Of a stretch of DNA of 64,000 nucleotides, positions 30,203 through 40,099 are shown in pieces. Made by a program: the position numbers and the translations under genes. Under the pieces are notes generated by a model. That model searched no databases. It saw nothing but the letters and a program-made list of their open reading frames with translations, and had not been told where the DNA came from. This DNA comes from Falciphora oryzae. Taxonomy: Eukaryota > Ascomycota > Sordariomycetes > Magnaporthales > Magnaporthaceae. The stretch is from the NCBI GenBank assembly GCA_000733355.1, contig JNVV01000044.1, forward strand, positions 220,824-284,823. Reading direction: 5' to 3'. Position 1 is the first letter of the stretch; the number at the start of each line of letters is the position of its first letter.

Positions 30203-31912
30203 TTTTTTTGCGGTTTTGTTTTCGTTGTTTGTTTGTTTTTCTTCTTTTTTTTCTGGGCGCGCTGCGCTGCTGGTCTGGTCCTCGTAGACGTGGGCGGGTT
30301 CGGGGGAGCTCGCTGTGGATTTTGCCGAGGGACAGCTTTGCGCGCGCCCTCAATTGCTGGTTTGCTGTCAATGGGTCAAGACTTGGAAATGCAGATTCTG
30401 GCTCGAAAAGTCGGCAGGAAAACTGGAGAAGAAGCACGAGGAGGAGGCGAACCGAGGAACGAGACGAACAAAAGGGAGGACAGGCAACAAGAAGGAGGAG
30501 ACGAGGACAGAAGATGAGGAAGGTGGGTGTGGTGGTGCGAGGTTTTTTGGGGGATTTTCACAAGCTCGAGCAAATATGTGCCAGCCCCCTGCGATTGACT
30601 GCGACGCCCGATTCAGGTCCGAGCTCCATCCTGGGCCCCGGAGGTGCCCGATATCGCGCCGCGCGAGCGTGGGATGCTTGCTGGACTGCTGGGGCAGCGT
30701 GGGGGATCGTTGAAATCTAGTCAGCACTGCTCCTGCCAAAAACGGCCACTCTGGGACCCGCGGCCGGCGGAGACTCCACAAACGGCGGGCTGCGTTGCCT
30801 GAAGCCATCAATTGATCTCGGTGTTGGCTGCTGGTGCTTCCCCAGTGGCGCCCTAATTGAAGCCTAGCACTAGAGCCAGAGCAGCTCGCGTGCCAGCACA
30901 CCGCCCGATCGGCAGGTGGCCCAACGGTTGGCTCGTTCTCAGCCCATTTTCGCTGCTGGACCACATGTCCCGCGTCCAACCCCCAAAGTTTATTCATCAA
31001 TTTTGGCCTTGACAGTTTCACCATTGAATTTGGCTCAACGGGCGTCCATGCCACGCAGCCCAAAGTCATGTCGCCGCCCGGCTCCTTAGTCGCAGTGCAG
31101 CAGGAACAGTCGCTTGCATCGGCAGTTGTGCGAGGCCGCACGAACCCAACGGCCACCTACCTGGTCGACGCCGACGCCGGTGCGAGCGGCCACGCGAGGG
31201 CACGCGACAGCGACGACAGAGCAGGTTGCGCGGGCTGCCAATGTCTTCGGATCCCGGCGAGGCCTCCCCGGCTTCGCTGGTATAGATTTTCACGCCCAAC
31301 CCTAGCACCCCCACCCGCTGATCGGCCTCTGCGTGGGTTTTGATTGCATTCTTCGTAGGAAATGCAGGGTGGCAGCCGTGGCAAGGGTCGGCACGGCAGG
31401 ATACTGCGTCTAAGTGCTCGTGCAAACAGACTGCTCATTTTCCCGCATGACAGCCTCCAAGCCCGGCACTCTGCCAAACCAGGCCGCTGGTTACCTGTCA
31501 CTTGTCGTCTTCTCGCACTGCCTTGCTGATTTGGTGTGTCTTTGTCTTTGGTCCATGGTCCTTTCAGCCGCGCTCGCTAGCACCACGCACCAGCAAGCCA
31601 CCCAAGCCAGAGTTACAAAGACAGCCAGGCCGCCAGATCCTCCTTTTGCTCCATCGCCATCGCTGCGCTTGCTGGAACCCTGGCTCCAAGAGGATATTTG
31701 ACATCACATCAAATCCATCATCCAGCACGACAAAGAATACGGCGAAGCACCCCAGGAGGTCCGCCAGCCACACCGGCCATGGTTGCTTTTCCCATCAAAG
31801 GGCGGCGTTGTCAGCCGCAGGGTCTGAAAGAGATGCCCCTGAGGAGCAGGCTTCGCGAGGCTCTTGAGGGCGACTACAAAATGGTCGACGATCCAGGGGA
31901 AGAGGTGAGTCC
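30203..31912. other. Divergent intergenic region
   Basis: 1.7 kb between KGD4 (-) and the DUF6604 gene (+). A T-rich leader precedes the KGD4 start on its own strand. Overlapping frames of 90-260 codons exist (the longest, 30368-31156 on minus) but contain no recognisable motif and look like GC-driven chance frames. An alternative upstream exon for the DUF6604 gene at 31780-31905 (ATG, then GAGGTGAGT) could be imagined but is not needed. Confidence 0.5.
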
Positions 31913-34432
31913 ATGGGAAAGCGTCCATCATCGCCTCAGTCCCCTCCTCCCTCCCCTTGGCCACCTGCAACTCGGCCGCCCATCATGCATCTCAAAGACC
32001 TTGTCGACAACTACCACAGCCACTCTACTTCCGTGCTGGCATGGCTGATCCAAACGTCCAACGAGATCATCCTCCGCGACAGGACGGCCGTCCCTGCAGC
32101 CGGCGTCGCTCTTTCATACAATGATACCGGCAGGCTTGGGCGGACCAGCGACCTGCAGAAAATGGCCACTCTGGTCATGCGGAACTTGGATCTGGTCGGC
32201 TCTGTTCCCGACTCCATTCTTCACCACATGCGCCGCGAAATCCGAGACAGGAAGCAGGTCGCCAGGCTGTTGTCCGCAGACGCGGACGAAGGCCACCACC
32301 ACTACATCACATGTCTTGAAGGGGCGTTTTCCATTCTCGGTGGCGACGAATTGCCCAAGCGCAAGCTTTACAGAAAGCCAGTCGTCAACACGAAGGTCGC
32401 CCACGGCAAGACCCCAGCACATCAGCGGAACCTATTTGCCTCTCTGGACGTCGACGCATGCTCTGAGATGGCCCCAGCAGCAACCAGATCGAGCCTGCAA
32501 CGCATGCCCGCGAAGCGAGCCGCCAATGTCGGCCTCACTGCTTGTTCAACCCCATCGAAGCTTCCGAGAGCCCCGATGGACAAGAAGTCGCTCCGCACTC
32601 GCCAGCGTGCCCTCGAATTCGTGCGGAAGTCGATTGCTCTTCACAACGCCATCCAGACATTCTGGTATCGGGTGGCTTGCGGCACATTCCCCAGCGTCGC
32701 CGCGGGCGCGCTCCTCAACGTCGCCACTAGAATGATCCGGGACAGCGAGCCGGGCGACCCCGATGACAACTTCCTCGGTTCCTTGACCTTCGACGCCATG
32801 ATCCGCATCGTCACCGGCAGTGGAGTCACCGATGGCATGGGAGCCCCCCAAGACCTCGACGTACTCTCCCGGGAAATAGGCGAGCCCACGGGTGCCGGGC
32901 AGCTGGTCGGCGTCCACGAGCAGCTCCAACTGCACACGTACCGGAGTCTCGTCGACTTTCTTCAGAACTATCGAGAGAACAACACCGGCAAGCCCACCAA
33001 GCGAATGGCTGCGCGAATCAGGGGCTGGGACTCTGCCCTGAACCTAGACAATGCCACCCCCGAAGCGAGGATTGCTTGGCGCCGACTGTACACGATCAAG
33101 TTCCTTTATGAGCTTCTCCGTCTGTTCTGGTCGCTGTCTGCCGAAGATCAGCAGGTTTTTGGCCTCTGTCAATTGGCCACGGATGTCACCCAGCTTGCCC
33201 GAGTAAAGAACGGGGTCGACGTGCACAAATCCATCCAACCGTACCTGGTTTTCCAGCTCCATTGTGTGGTGAACTCGCTGGTTGTGCACCGCGGCTGGTT
33301 CATCGACCCGATTTCCGGCGATGTGTTCAGACAAGCCGCCCAAGGACTGGAGTGCAGGCCATGTGTCGACAAGACGCTTGGCTACAGGCTGGCTAAGGCC
33401 GAAGTCGGGCCGCTTGCGGGTCTGCCCCAGCTTGTCCAGGCTCTCAAACGCTCTGGTGATCGCTGTCCGAGCAGCAACAGCCTCAGCACCACCTTGGCTG
33501 AGTTGCCCGACCGTCTAGGTCGGCTCCTAGGCGGCCCATCTCTCCCGGAGGATGCAACCCTCTGGGATTTCTCTCCCGCGCTTTACGGCACGGCGCTGGT
33601 GGAGGCCATGGAGGTCTCGCGCAAGGAAGCCCACCGGATCTGGGAGACGCTCGGAGACCCGGCCGTCCTCCTGTCGCTCCATTCCTACCTTCTTGACGCG
33701 GGGTTTCTCAATGAGCCCGTGCAGTACTACGCCGACCTGAAAACCGCCTGGCCTGCCGACATCGAGCAGCAAGCCGCAAACTTCGCCTCGAGAAATACCC
33801 GGTTCTTTTCTTCCGGGGACAGCACCACCAAGCGTGAAATCGAAATTTTCGAATTCCAAATGCTCGCTATCTTGGACGTTTCCAAGCATAACGCCAAGCA
33901 CCGCAAGGCCAACACGCGACCTGTCGCTAGGAGGCTAAGCAACGATGACGAGTGCGGCTCGTATCTGGCCAGTCTCCGCCATTCCGGTTGGGATCCCGAC
34001 AAGGCCGTCGTCGCGTCCAAGAGAAACGCCGGCCGGCCCCAGGTTGACAGGCCCCATACGGCCATCGGCGACTTGGATGAAAGCGCGCTAGTTGAAAAGC
34101 TCATGGCGGTGTCTGATGGCATCGAGCGGGATATCTCGGCGCCAGCGTCGGATGATGGACCACGGTCGAGTCTCCCTGTCGCCTGGATCGCAGTCCACAC
34201 CGAGGAACTGTGGGCAGGAATCGAGGCAGGGCTATCACGGCAAAAGAGTGCGCTGTGTGAGCGTTGCTTTCAAGGTGACAAATCTAAACCATCTAGCAAT
34301 CTTGAGAGACGGATGATGTTTCTCACCAATCTGCCACTCTCTCCCAAAGCGACGGCCGACGAGTGCTACCGTATCATTGCGGGCGAGTTCGAAAAGCAGC
34401 GGGGGCTTCGGCTAGAGAGGGTTACCTTCTAG
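31913..34432 (+). CDS. DUF6604-type fungal protein
   Basis: Large intronless gene: 839 aa from ATG 31913, or 815 aa from in-frame ATG 31985. The second start (MHLKDLVDNYHSHSTSVLAWLIQTSNE) matches the usual N-terminus of DUF6604 proteins (Y-x-x-Y-x-x-x-T followed by a WL motif), so I slightly prefer 31985. After the DUF6604 block (roughly the first 280 residues, with basic linkers TPSKLPRAPMDKKSLRTRQ) comes a mostly helical region. It includes LLRLFWSLSAEDQQVFGLCQLATDV and SIQPYLVFQLHCVVNSLVVHRGWFID. No enzymatic motif, signal peptide or membrane helix is evident. The family is widespread and expanded in plant-associated Pezizomycotina and has no established function. Confidence 0.85.
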   Translation: MGKRPSSPQSPPPSPWPPATRPPIMHLKDLVDNYHSHSTSVLAWLIQTSNEIILRDRTAVPAAGVALSYNDTGRLGRTSDLQKMATLVMRNLDLVGSVPDSILHHMRREIRDRKQVARLLSADADEGHHHYITCLEGAFSILGGDELPKRKLYRKPVVNTKVAHGKTPAHQRNLFASLDVDACSEMAPAATRSSLQRMPAKRAANVGLTACSTPSKLPRAPMDKKSLRTRQRALEFVRKSIALHNAIQTFWYRVACGTFPSVAAGALLNVATRMIRDSEPGDPDDNFLGSLTFDAMIRIVTGSGVTDGMGAPQDLDVLSREIGEPTGAGQLVGVHEQLQLHTYRSLVDFLQNYRENNTGKPTKRMAARIRGWDSALNLDNATPEARIAWRRLYTIKFLYELLRLFWSLSAEDQQVFGLCQLATDVTQLARVKNGVDVHKSIQPYLVFQLHCVVNSLVVHRGWFIDPISGDVFRQAAQGLECRPCVDKTLGYRLAKAEVGPLAGLPQLVQALKRSGDRCPSSNSLSTTLAELPDRLGRLLGGPSLPEDATLWDFSPALYGTALVEAMEVSRKEAHRIWETLGDPAVLLSLHSYLLDAGFLNEPVQYYADLKTAWPADIEQQAANFASRNTRFFSSGDSTTKREIEIFEFQMLAILDVSKHNAKHRKANTRPVARRLSNDDECGSYLASLRHSGWDPDKAVVASKRNAGRPQVDRPHTAIGDLDESALVEKLMAVSDGIERDISAPASDDGPRSSLPVAWIAVHTEELWAGIEAGLSRQKSALCERCFQGDKSKPSSNLERRMMFLTNLPLSPKATADECYRIIAGEFEKQRGLRLERVTF

Positions 34433-34966
34433 AATCTTCGAGCGCCTGAGGACCATATTGGCTCTGGGCACTGGTGCGCCGTCGGACAGGGTGGTAGATG
34501 TAGGGAAGGTTGATGTTCCGGGAACGACGATGGAGGAAGATGAACGACGTGTGCTTGTTGCGCAGGTAGGAGACCTGCTTATCGTTTTCCTTTAGTATAC
34601 GATACCCTTTGCGCGAACCAGATACCTGTTTATTGTTCATATTTCCGGTTTGTCTGTCTGTCGGTCGACCTCGGTACCACTGCCTATTCTATGTAACATG
34701 CCTGCGTTGTAAGGGCTCCAGCCTGGAAGCGACTCTATATTCGAGTAAAAAAACGGAAAAGAAAAAAGGAGAAAAGGAAAAGACTGTAGAGAATAAAAAA
34801 AAAAAAAAAAAAGAAGGCCCGTATATATGGCGCCGCCGCCTCGGGTGCGGCGGTGCGTTATGCAGGTGGGAGCTTCAGTTTCCCCAGCCCCGTTGGTCCA
34901 GACACCTATGTACAACCCGTGTGCCGTGTGCCCCATCACATCCGCCCCAGAGCGGCGCCCTCCAGG
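34433..34966. other. Convergent 3' region
   Basis: About 530 bases between the DUF6604 stop and the stop of the collagen-like gene. A/T-rich from 34740 to 34830, including a 17-A tract near 34796; suited to 3' ends on both strands. No gene seen. Confidence 0.6.
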
Positions 34967-35949
34967 TTACGGCGACCGCACGCCCGTCCTCTGCTGGGCC
35001 ACAAAGTTTGGCGCGGCGGCCCCCGGGCAGCCGACGCCCTTTGTGCCGTCGAAGCTCTGCAGGACGACGAGCATTGAGGTGGCGCGGTTCCTGTTTGCGG
35101 CCGCGGTCTGGTTGGCCGGGTTCGTGTCGAAGTTGAGCGGCGTGCCGAAGAAGCTTCCCTTGGCCACGGCGTCGGACAGCTTGGCGATGAAGGCGGCGCG
35201 GTCGGGCGGGCAGCTGCACGAGATGAGGACACCGTTGGCGCCGTCGCAGCTGCCGCGCTGCCGGGCGTTGGGGTTGACGCCGCGCTCGACGCCGAAGGTG
35301 GGGACCAGGTCCGGGCTTATCTGCGCGCCACCGGCGGCGGGACGCCCGGCTGCTGGGGGTGGATTGGGGTTGGGGCTGCTGCCGGGCGGGCCTTGCGGGT
35401 TTGGGTTTGGGGCTTGGCTGTTGGGCCGGCCCTTGCGGTTGGGACGGCCGCGGCCCGGCGCGNNNNNNNNNNNNNNNNNNNNNNNNNNNNNNNNNNNNNN
35501 NNNNNNNNNNNNNNNNNNNNNNNNNNNNNNNNNNNNNNNNNNNNNNNNNNNNNNNNNNNNNNNNNNNNNNNNNNNNNNNNNNNNNNNNNNNNNNNNNNNN
35601 NNNNNNNNNNNNNNNNNNNGCTGCTGCCGGGCGGGCCTTGCGGGTTTGGGTTTGGGGCTTGGCTGTTGGGCCGGCCCTTGCGGTTGGGACGGCCGCGGCC
35701 CGGCGCGCCTGCCTCTGCGCCGGGCGCTGGAGGCGGAGGCGCGGCGCCTGGAGGTCCTGGTACTGCGCCTGGAGGCCCTGGTACTGCGCCTGGTGGTCCT
35801 GGTACGGCACCTGGAGGTCCTGGGACGGCGCCTGGCGGTCCTGGCACTGCACCTGGCGGCCCTGGCGCTGCAGCCGGGGGTGGGGGTTTGGGCGCGGCGC
35901 TAACCAGTGCCGATGCAGCTAGGAGGAGGACGGCGGAGAGGAGCTGCAT
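34967..35949 (-). CDS. Secreted protein with collagen-like PGPPGAV repeats and conserved cysteine domain; split by an N gap
   Basis: N-terminal signal peptide MQLLSAVLLLAASALVSAA, then six PGPPGAV-type heptads, an Arg/Asn/Gly-rich linker, and a C-terminal domain with GSCDGANGVLISCSCPPDR, FFGTPLNFDTNPANQT, MLVVLQSFDGTKGVGCPG. I recall this type of C-terminal domain from other fungal secreted proteins, without known function. As deposited, the frame is broken by 157 N (35463-35619). The 88 bases on either side of the gap are identical. If they are one sequence, 245 bases vanish and both halves fall into a single 245-residue frame from ATG 35949 to TAA at 34967. A TATA box lies 160 nt upstream. 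Probably a wall or extracellular-matrix protein; that is inference. Confidence 0.8.
35375..35707. repeat. Exact 88-bp direct repeat flanking the N gap
   Basis: 35375-35462 and 35620-35707 are identical base for base. Each copy runs from GCTGCTGCCGGG to CGGCCCGGCGCG. The offset of 245 bases equals 2 modulo 3, exactly the frame difference between the N- and C-terminal halves of the gene. Confidence 0.97.
35463..35619. other. Assembly gap (157 N), probably artefactual
   Basis: Unknown bases flanked by an exact 88-bp repeat; see the repeat entry. The gap probably reflects two contig ends that overlap rather than missing sequence. Confidence 0.95.
35747..35872 (-). repeat. 21-bp coding repeat, six copies (PGPPGAV)
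   Basis: Six contiguous 21-bp units, each beginning CCTGG on the + strand and differing mostly at third codon positions. They encode a collagen-like Gly-Pro-Pro pattern interrupted every seven residues, so a continuous collagen triple helix is not expected. Confidence 0.95.
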
Positions 35950-37241
35950 CGTGGTGGTGATTTGCGCGTATTTGGCTCGGTGCCTGCCGATGTAGGTGTA
36001 AGTGGAAGTTCTGGGAAACTTGGCGCAGGTCCCGCTGTCCGATAAAAGAAGAAAATGATTTGATCTCCACTTCAGTCGGTCCTCAAGGTGGCGATGCCCC
36101 CATCCTATTTATATTATAACCTTTTGGGACATGACTCCGGCCTCAAGGGGCTCGGAGAGTTGCATTATCCCGCCGATTCGCCACCAGACTCGTTAGGATA
36201 TGGTCTCCCGATCGCATTTCGGCGACAGCTTGCGCGGCTCCAGGAAACGCTGCTTGTCGGATCCCACAGCCTTCCGGATGTGGTAGGTTTCATTTGGGGT
36301 CGGGCCTAGGTGGAAATCCACGGCTCGTCGTCTAACGGATGGGAGATGGAGGCTAATACACCCTTGTTAAAGGAAGCAAGGGTTGGTCTGAAGATTGCGC
36401 GGAGAGGCGCGAGACATGTACATCTAACACAAGGTGATCCCAGCCTGTCTGGATGTTCAAACAGATGACAGTGTGCCTAAAAACGCTCGGCCGACCAGAG
36501 AACAAGAACAAGCTTGGTTTTAGGTTAGGCGCCCAGTCGGGAGGATGCGGCCTCCTGGGTGCGGTTGGACGGGACGATCCCAAAACGAAACGCAAGAGGA
36601 AGAAGCCCAAGCGCCGAGAAAAGGCACAGCCGCCCGTGCGTTTCGATCTTCGAGATTGACACATGGGAGGATGGAGGGGTCAACCCAGGCTTTGGGACCA
36701 CATTGGACGACCTTGACAGCTGGAGCGTGCTGCCCATCCCGTCAATCTGGTTACATCAATTAAATCTCCTAGCCGCTGGGCTTCAGTGGTCGCAACCCAA
36801 CACCGGGATTGGGTGCCGCGCAGGGGCTGGCGAGGTGCTTGAATTATCGCGCCAATGGCCGCGGCTTCGACCCCCGCCGCCCCTGTGTGAGAGCCTCAAT
36901 CTCGCCCCGCCCCTAACAGATCGAGGCGGCGGCGACGGCGACAACCCGTTCGCTAACATTAAGGTTCCAGAAAGCATGGAATCGGTGTCTTGATGTCTTG
37001 CAGTTGAGTGGAGGCCTTCGCGGGCATCATGCCGTATTTGGATGTCGCCTGCGGAATCACTGTGGGTCCTGCGCCTCCATGCTGATGCTGCGACGAAGGG
37101 CGCCACAAGAAATGGCCAAGATCCGATCAAATATCCTTCTCTAATTCCCAGACACTGCGCTACCACAAAAGAAAAACATTACACCTTTATAGGTACCGCT
37201 TATTCCGTATGCCGCGGGTGGACAACAGCAACAAACCAACT
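35950..37241. other. Intergenic region
   Basis: 1.3 kb between the collagen-like gene start (-) and the HET gene stop (-). Apart from the TATA element near 36106 nothing is recognised; the frames present (up to 144 codons) overlap and lack motifs. Confidence 0.55.
36106..36113 (-). promoter_or_regulatory. TATA box of the collagen-like gene
   Basis: TATAAATA on the minus strand, about 160 nt upstream of ATG 35949. Near-consensus and well placed. Confidence 0.55.
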
Positions 37242-39176
37242 TTAACCGGCTCGTGCATCTCCTTTGACGTCCAATTTGCTTTCGACTTTGAAGAACCCAT
37301 CTATCTTTTGCCCGTCAACGCCCCAACTTTCGAGCCGCTCACGCACTTCGGCCAGGATGGCGTCGCTTCTAGCCTCGCACGCGGCCTTGTCGAACGTGCG
37401 GTCGTCGCAGCGCAGGAGAATTTCCAGGTCCGTGGCGCGCTTGCGCCGCACCAGCTCCGTGACGTGTTCGATATCCTCGACGTCGACTGCCTCGCGCTCA
37501 GAGTCCTCCTCGCACAGCTCTGCTTCGATCTTGTCATACTTGGCAAGTATCTCGTCATACTTGGCCAGTTCCGCGGACGCGTCGATCGTTCCGAGAGATT
37601 TGAGCTGTTCTCCCTCTTGGCTTTCGAGCTTGAGGCGAAACCCAAGATCCCCAGCCGCCCTCATCTTCCCCTTCACCACCCAAACTCGCAGCCCCCAGTC
37701 ACCGATTCTAGCGGTGGGTTTGCCATAAAGGTTCGCCCCAAGGATCTCGACCTTCGTGGCGAGGTTTTCCAACGAAGTGAAGCTCGAGTTGACATCGGGT
37801 TTCAAGAGCGTCATGGCGTGAGCCTCCCACCCGCCAAGCCCCATCCTCGATGGCTGGAGTTTTAGGACCACCACGAAGTCGGCCAGGGTGGGCGAGATTG
37901 GACGAATTCTAAGAAGGATGACTTCTGTGCTGCGAGTAGGGACAATCATGCGCCGGTTCTCCACCCAGCTGCGTCTTGGGTGGGCATCAACCACCGTAAG
38001 GCTGGTTGGGATGTCGTCAATGTCGACGCAGTTGCTAAGATCCAGAGATGAGGACGTTGCAGTCCCGTAATCTATCCTGACACGCACTGGCCTCGGGCTC
38101 CCTACACGCTCGCTTTGGGGGTTGATTGTCGTTATATCCGCCCCGGGAGATCGAACGAACATGTCGCCGGACTCGGTCCGCTCGAGGGGAATCGCCAGCA
38201 GGCATTGCTCGTCGTCCCCGAACCCGCAATCCAGCAGCCCATAAGTCGTGGTATCGGACGGCTCCGTGATTGGAACCGTAATTTGCAGCGCGGTGTCTCC
38301 AACCATCTCAAGATGATTGCTCGGCTTTGGACGACTGACAGCGACAATATGCTCACTCCCTGCAAACTGGGAAGGCGATGTAGCCAGCAGTCCCCCAGGA
38401 CTGTTGGTGGAACCGGGCTGGAGACCCCATGCGAGGATCGAGTGGTCCGACGCCTGGAGCATGATCTGCTTCTGGAGCCTGAAAAAGGCCTTCTCGGCGC
38501 CCTCGCCATAGATCATGGGCATGCTGACGTCAAAGAGGCCTAGGAGGCAGTAGGCTATATCTTCTTTGCGTGTTGTGACACGCCTTGCCACCCATGACAT
38601 GCGCTGGGCAACGCTTGCTTGGGTGGGCTGCGCCCGGCCGATGAGAACACCTCTGGGAATGCCCGTCACGTTTTGGATGATTGAAGACAGGCCGGTCTTG
38701 CTACCGATATGCCGCCAATCCGCATCAAAAAAGCTCACGTCGTATGGGGCTATAAGTTCCTGGAGAGTCCAGCCTCTGGAAAACCAGGCGCTCCGCCTAA
38801 ATTGTAGCAAAGTGCTGTCTGTCATTTGGCCAACGACCCCGACAGGTTGACGGACGTCGGAGAGATAGGCGTAGCAGCGGTTGGCGTCTTTGTACCACTG
38901 GTACATCGAGTTGATAGTTTCCTGTAGCTCGGCAGAGCTCTCTTTGTTGATGCAGCAGGTGTCGACCCACATATAGGCCAGGCCGTCCTTCTTGGCTTGC
39001 GCCAGGAAGCCTTCGAGTTTGGCATCCCACCCCTTGCGGAAGCCGAACAGTCCCCTTTGCGTGACGTCTGCAAAGGTGAGTTCCTTGTCGGTCCATCGGT
39101 GCGAAAGGATCGCATAAGGCGGGATATTGTCGGCAAAGCTCTCCATCTTGCGCGTTTTGACGTTTAGTAGACGCAT
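37242..39176 (-). CDS. HET-domain (heterokaryon incompatibility) protein
   Basis: Intronless, 644 aa; start taken at the first ATG (39176, MRLLNVKTRKMESF), the usual beginning of this class. The HET domain holds the three conserved blocks: IPPYAILSHRWTDKELTF (about residues 18-35), YMWVDTCCINKESSAELQETINSMYQWYKDA (68-98), and AWFSRGWTLQELIAP (about 128-142). MSWVARRVTTRKEDIAYCLLGLFDVSMPMIYGEG follows. No NACHT, WD40 or other effector module is attached; the last 350 residues contain a beta-rich part and an acidic coiled-coil-like end (KYDEILAKYDKIEAELCEEDSERE). HET domains trigger regulated cell death in non-self recognition. Whether this one acts in vegetative incompatibility cannot be told from sequence. 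Confidence 0.92.
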   Translation of the reverse strand: MRLLNVKTRKMESFADNIPPYAILSHRWTDKELTFADVTQRGLFGFRKGWDAKLEGFLAQAKKDGLAYMWVDTCCINKESSAELQETINSMYQWYKDANRCYAYLSDVRQPVGVVGQMTDSTLLQFRRSAWFSRGWTLQELIAPYDVSFFDADWRHIGSKTGLSSIIQNVTGIPRGVLIGRAQPTQASVAQRMSWVARRVTTRKEDIAYCLLGLFDVSMPMIYGEGAEKAFFRLQKQIMLQASDHSILAWGLQPGSTNSPGGLLATSPSQFAGSEHIVAVSRPKPSNHLEMVGDTALQITVPITEPSDTTTYGLLDCGFGDDEQCLLAIPLERTESGDMFVRSPGADITTINPQSERVGSPRPVRVRIDYGTATSSSLDLSNCVDIDDIPTSLTVVDAHPRRSWVENRRMIVPTRSTEVILLRIRPISPTLADFVVVLKLQPSRMGLGGWEAHAMTLLKPDVNSSFTSLENLATKVEILGANLYGKPTARIGDWGLRVWVVKGKMRAAGDLGFRLKLESQEGEQLKSLGTIDASAELAKYDEILAKYDKIEAELCEEDSEREAVDVEDIEHVTELVRRKRATDLEILLRCDDRTFDKAACEARSDAILAEVRERLESWGVDGQKIDGFFKVESKLDVKGDARAG

Positions 39177-39549
39177 CCTGGCCAGCCGATGGCATCGATG
39201 CGTCGAAGCGGCGGCGTCGGTCAGCCCTTTCGGTGTTTGGTAAGGCAAGGCTACGTCAAGCTGGCCGCAAGGGGAGGGCCAGGCGGTCGGAACGGGTATC
39301 GAAACAGGTACCTAGGTGGCCTGGGCTCAAGGGGCTTCTGATGCCGAGCAAGGCTTCACAGACGCAGGCGCGCGCGTATTCCCCGATGATGTGAAGGAAA
39401 AGATCTCGATTGAAGCTGATGTGATCCATGCATGCTCAGCACCTGCGCAGAGCCGCGCCAGGTATCGGTTGGGCTCCGGAGAGGTCGGGCGTGTGGGCAC
39501 CAACCAGACGGCGGTGGCCTGCAGGTTGACCCCCTCTCCCATTGAGGTG
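39177..39549. other. Intergenic region (HET gene promoter)
   Basis: About 370 bases upstream of the HET gene. GC-rich, with small frames only; no gene seen. Confidence 0.55.
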
Positions 39550-39759
39550 TCAGCTTGCCGATACTTTCCTCTCGACCAACCACGTATTTTTCTCGGGGAT
39601 AAATCCAAGAACTCTTTTCTCATTTAGGATTGCCAATCCACGTTGAGCTTTCCCTTGGAGAGCAGAGTCATCCAATGGAAAAGTCTCGGCGGCCTGGGCT
39701 CGATCACGAAAAAAAAAAAGACGCCCCGGTTGCCTCAATTCCCTTCCTTTCCTTGTATC

Positions 39760-39992
39760 CTTTCCTGTTCCTGCCTCTTTTCCCGTTCCTGTCTCTTTTC
39801 CTGTTCCTGTCTCTTTTCCTGTTCCTGTTCTTTTCCTGTTCCTGTCTCTTTTCCTGTTCCTGTCTCTTTTCCTGTCCCTACATCTTTTCCTGTTCCTGTC
39901 TCTTTTCCTGTTCCTGTCTCTTTTCCTGTCCCTACATCTTTTCCTGTCCCTACATCTTTTCCTGTCCTTGTACCTTTTCCGGTTCCTGTATT
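39760..39992 (+). repeat. 18-bp minisatellite, 13 units
   Basis: Pyrimidine-strand units of the form TTTTCCTGTTCCTGTCTC run from 39760 to 39992. Variants include TTTTCCTGTCCCTACATC (units 7, 10, 11) and one 17-nt unit (39814-39830). On the minus strand the array is purine-rich and open in the frame that continues from the HAD-like gene, giving RNRKRD-type and then TGTGKE-type repeats. Confidence 0.95.
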
Positions 39993-40099
39993 TTTGTTTG
40001 TATTTCCCCCCTTGACGGCGATGCAGCCAAGTAGGAGGTGCCACCTTTTTGTAGTGGGCGAGGCCGAGTAGCCAGGCCATTTGGATAAAACATGGAAAG

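Noticed and set aside
31780..31905. Upstream first exon for the DUF6604 gene
   Set aside because: A GTGAGT donor is present but no acceptor joins it in phase to the conserved N-terminus better than the direct ATG at 31913 or 31985.
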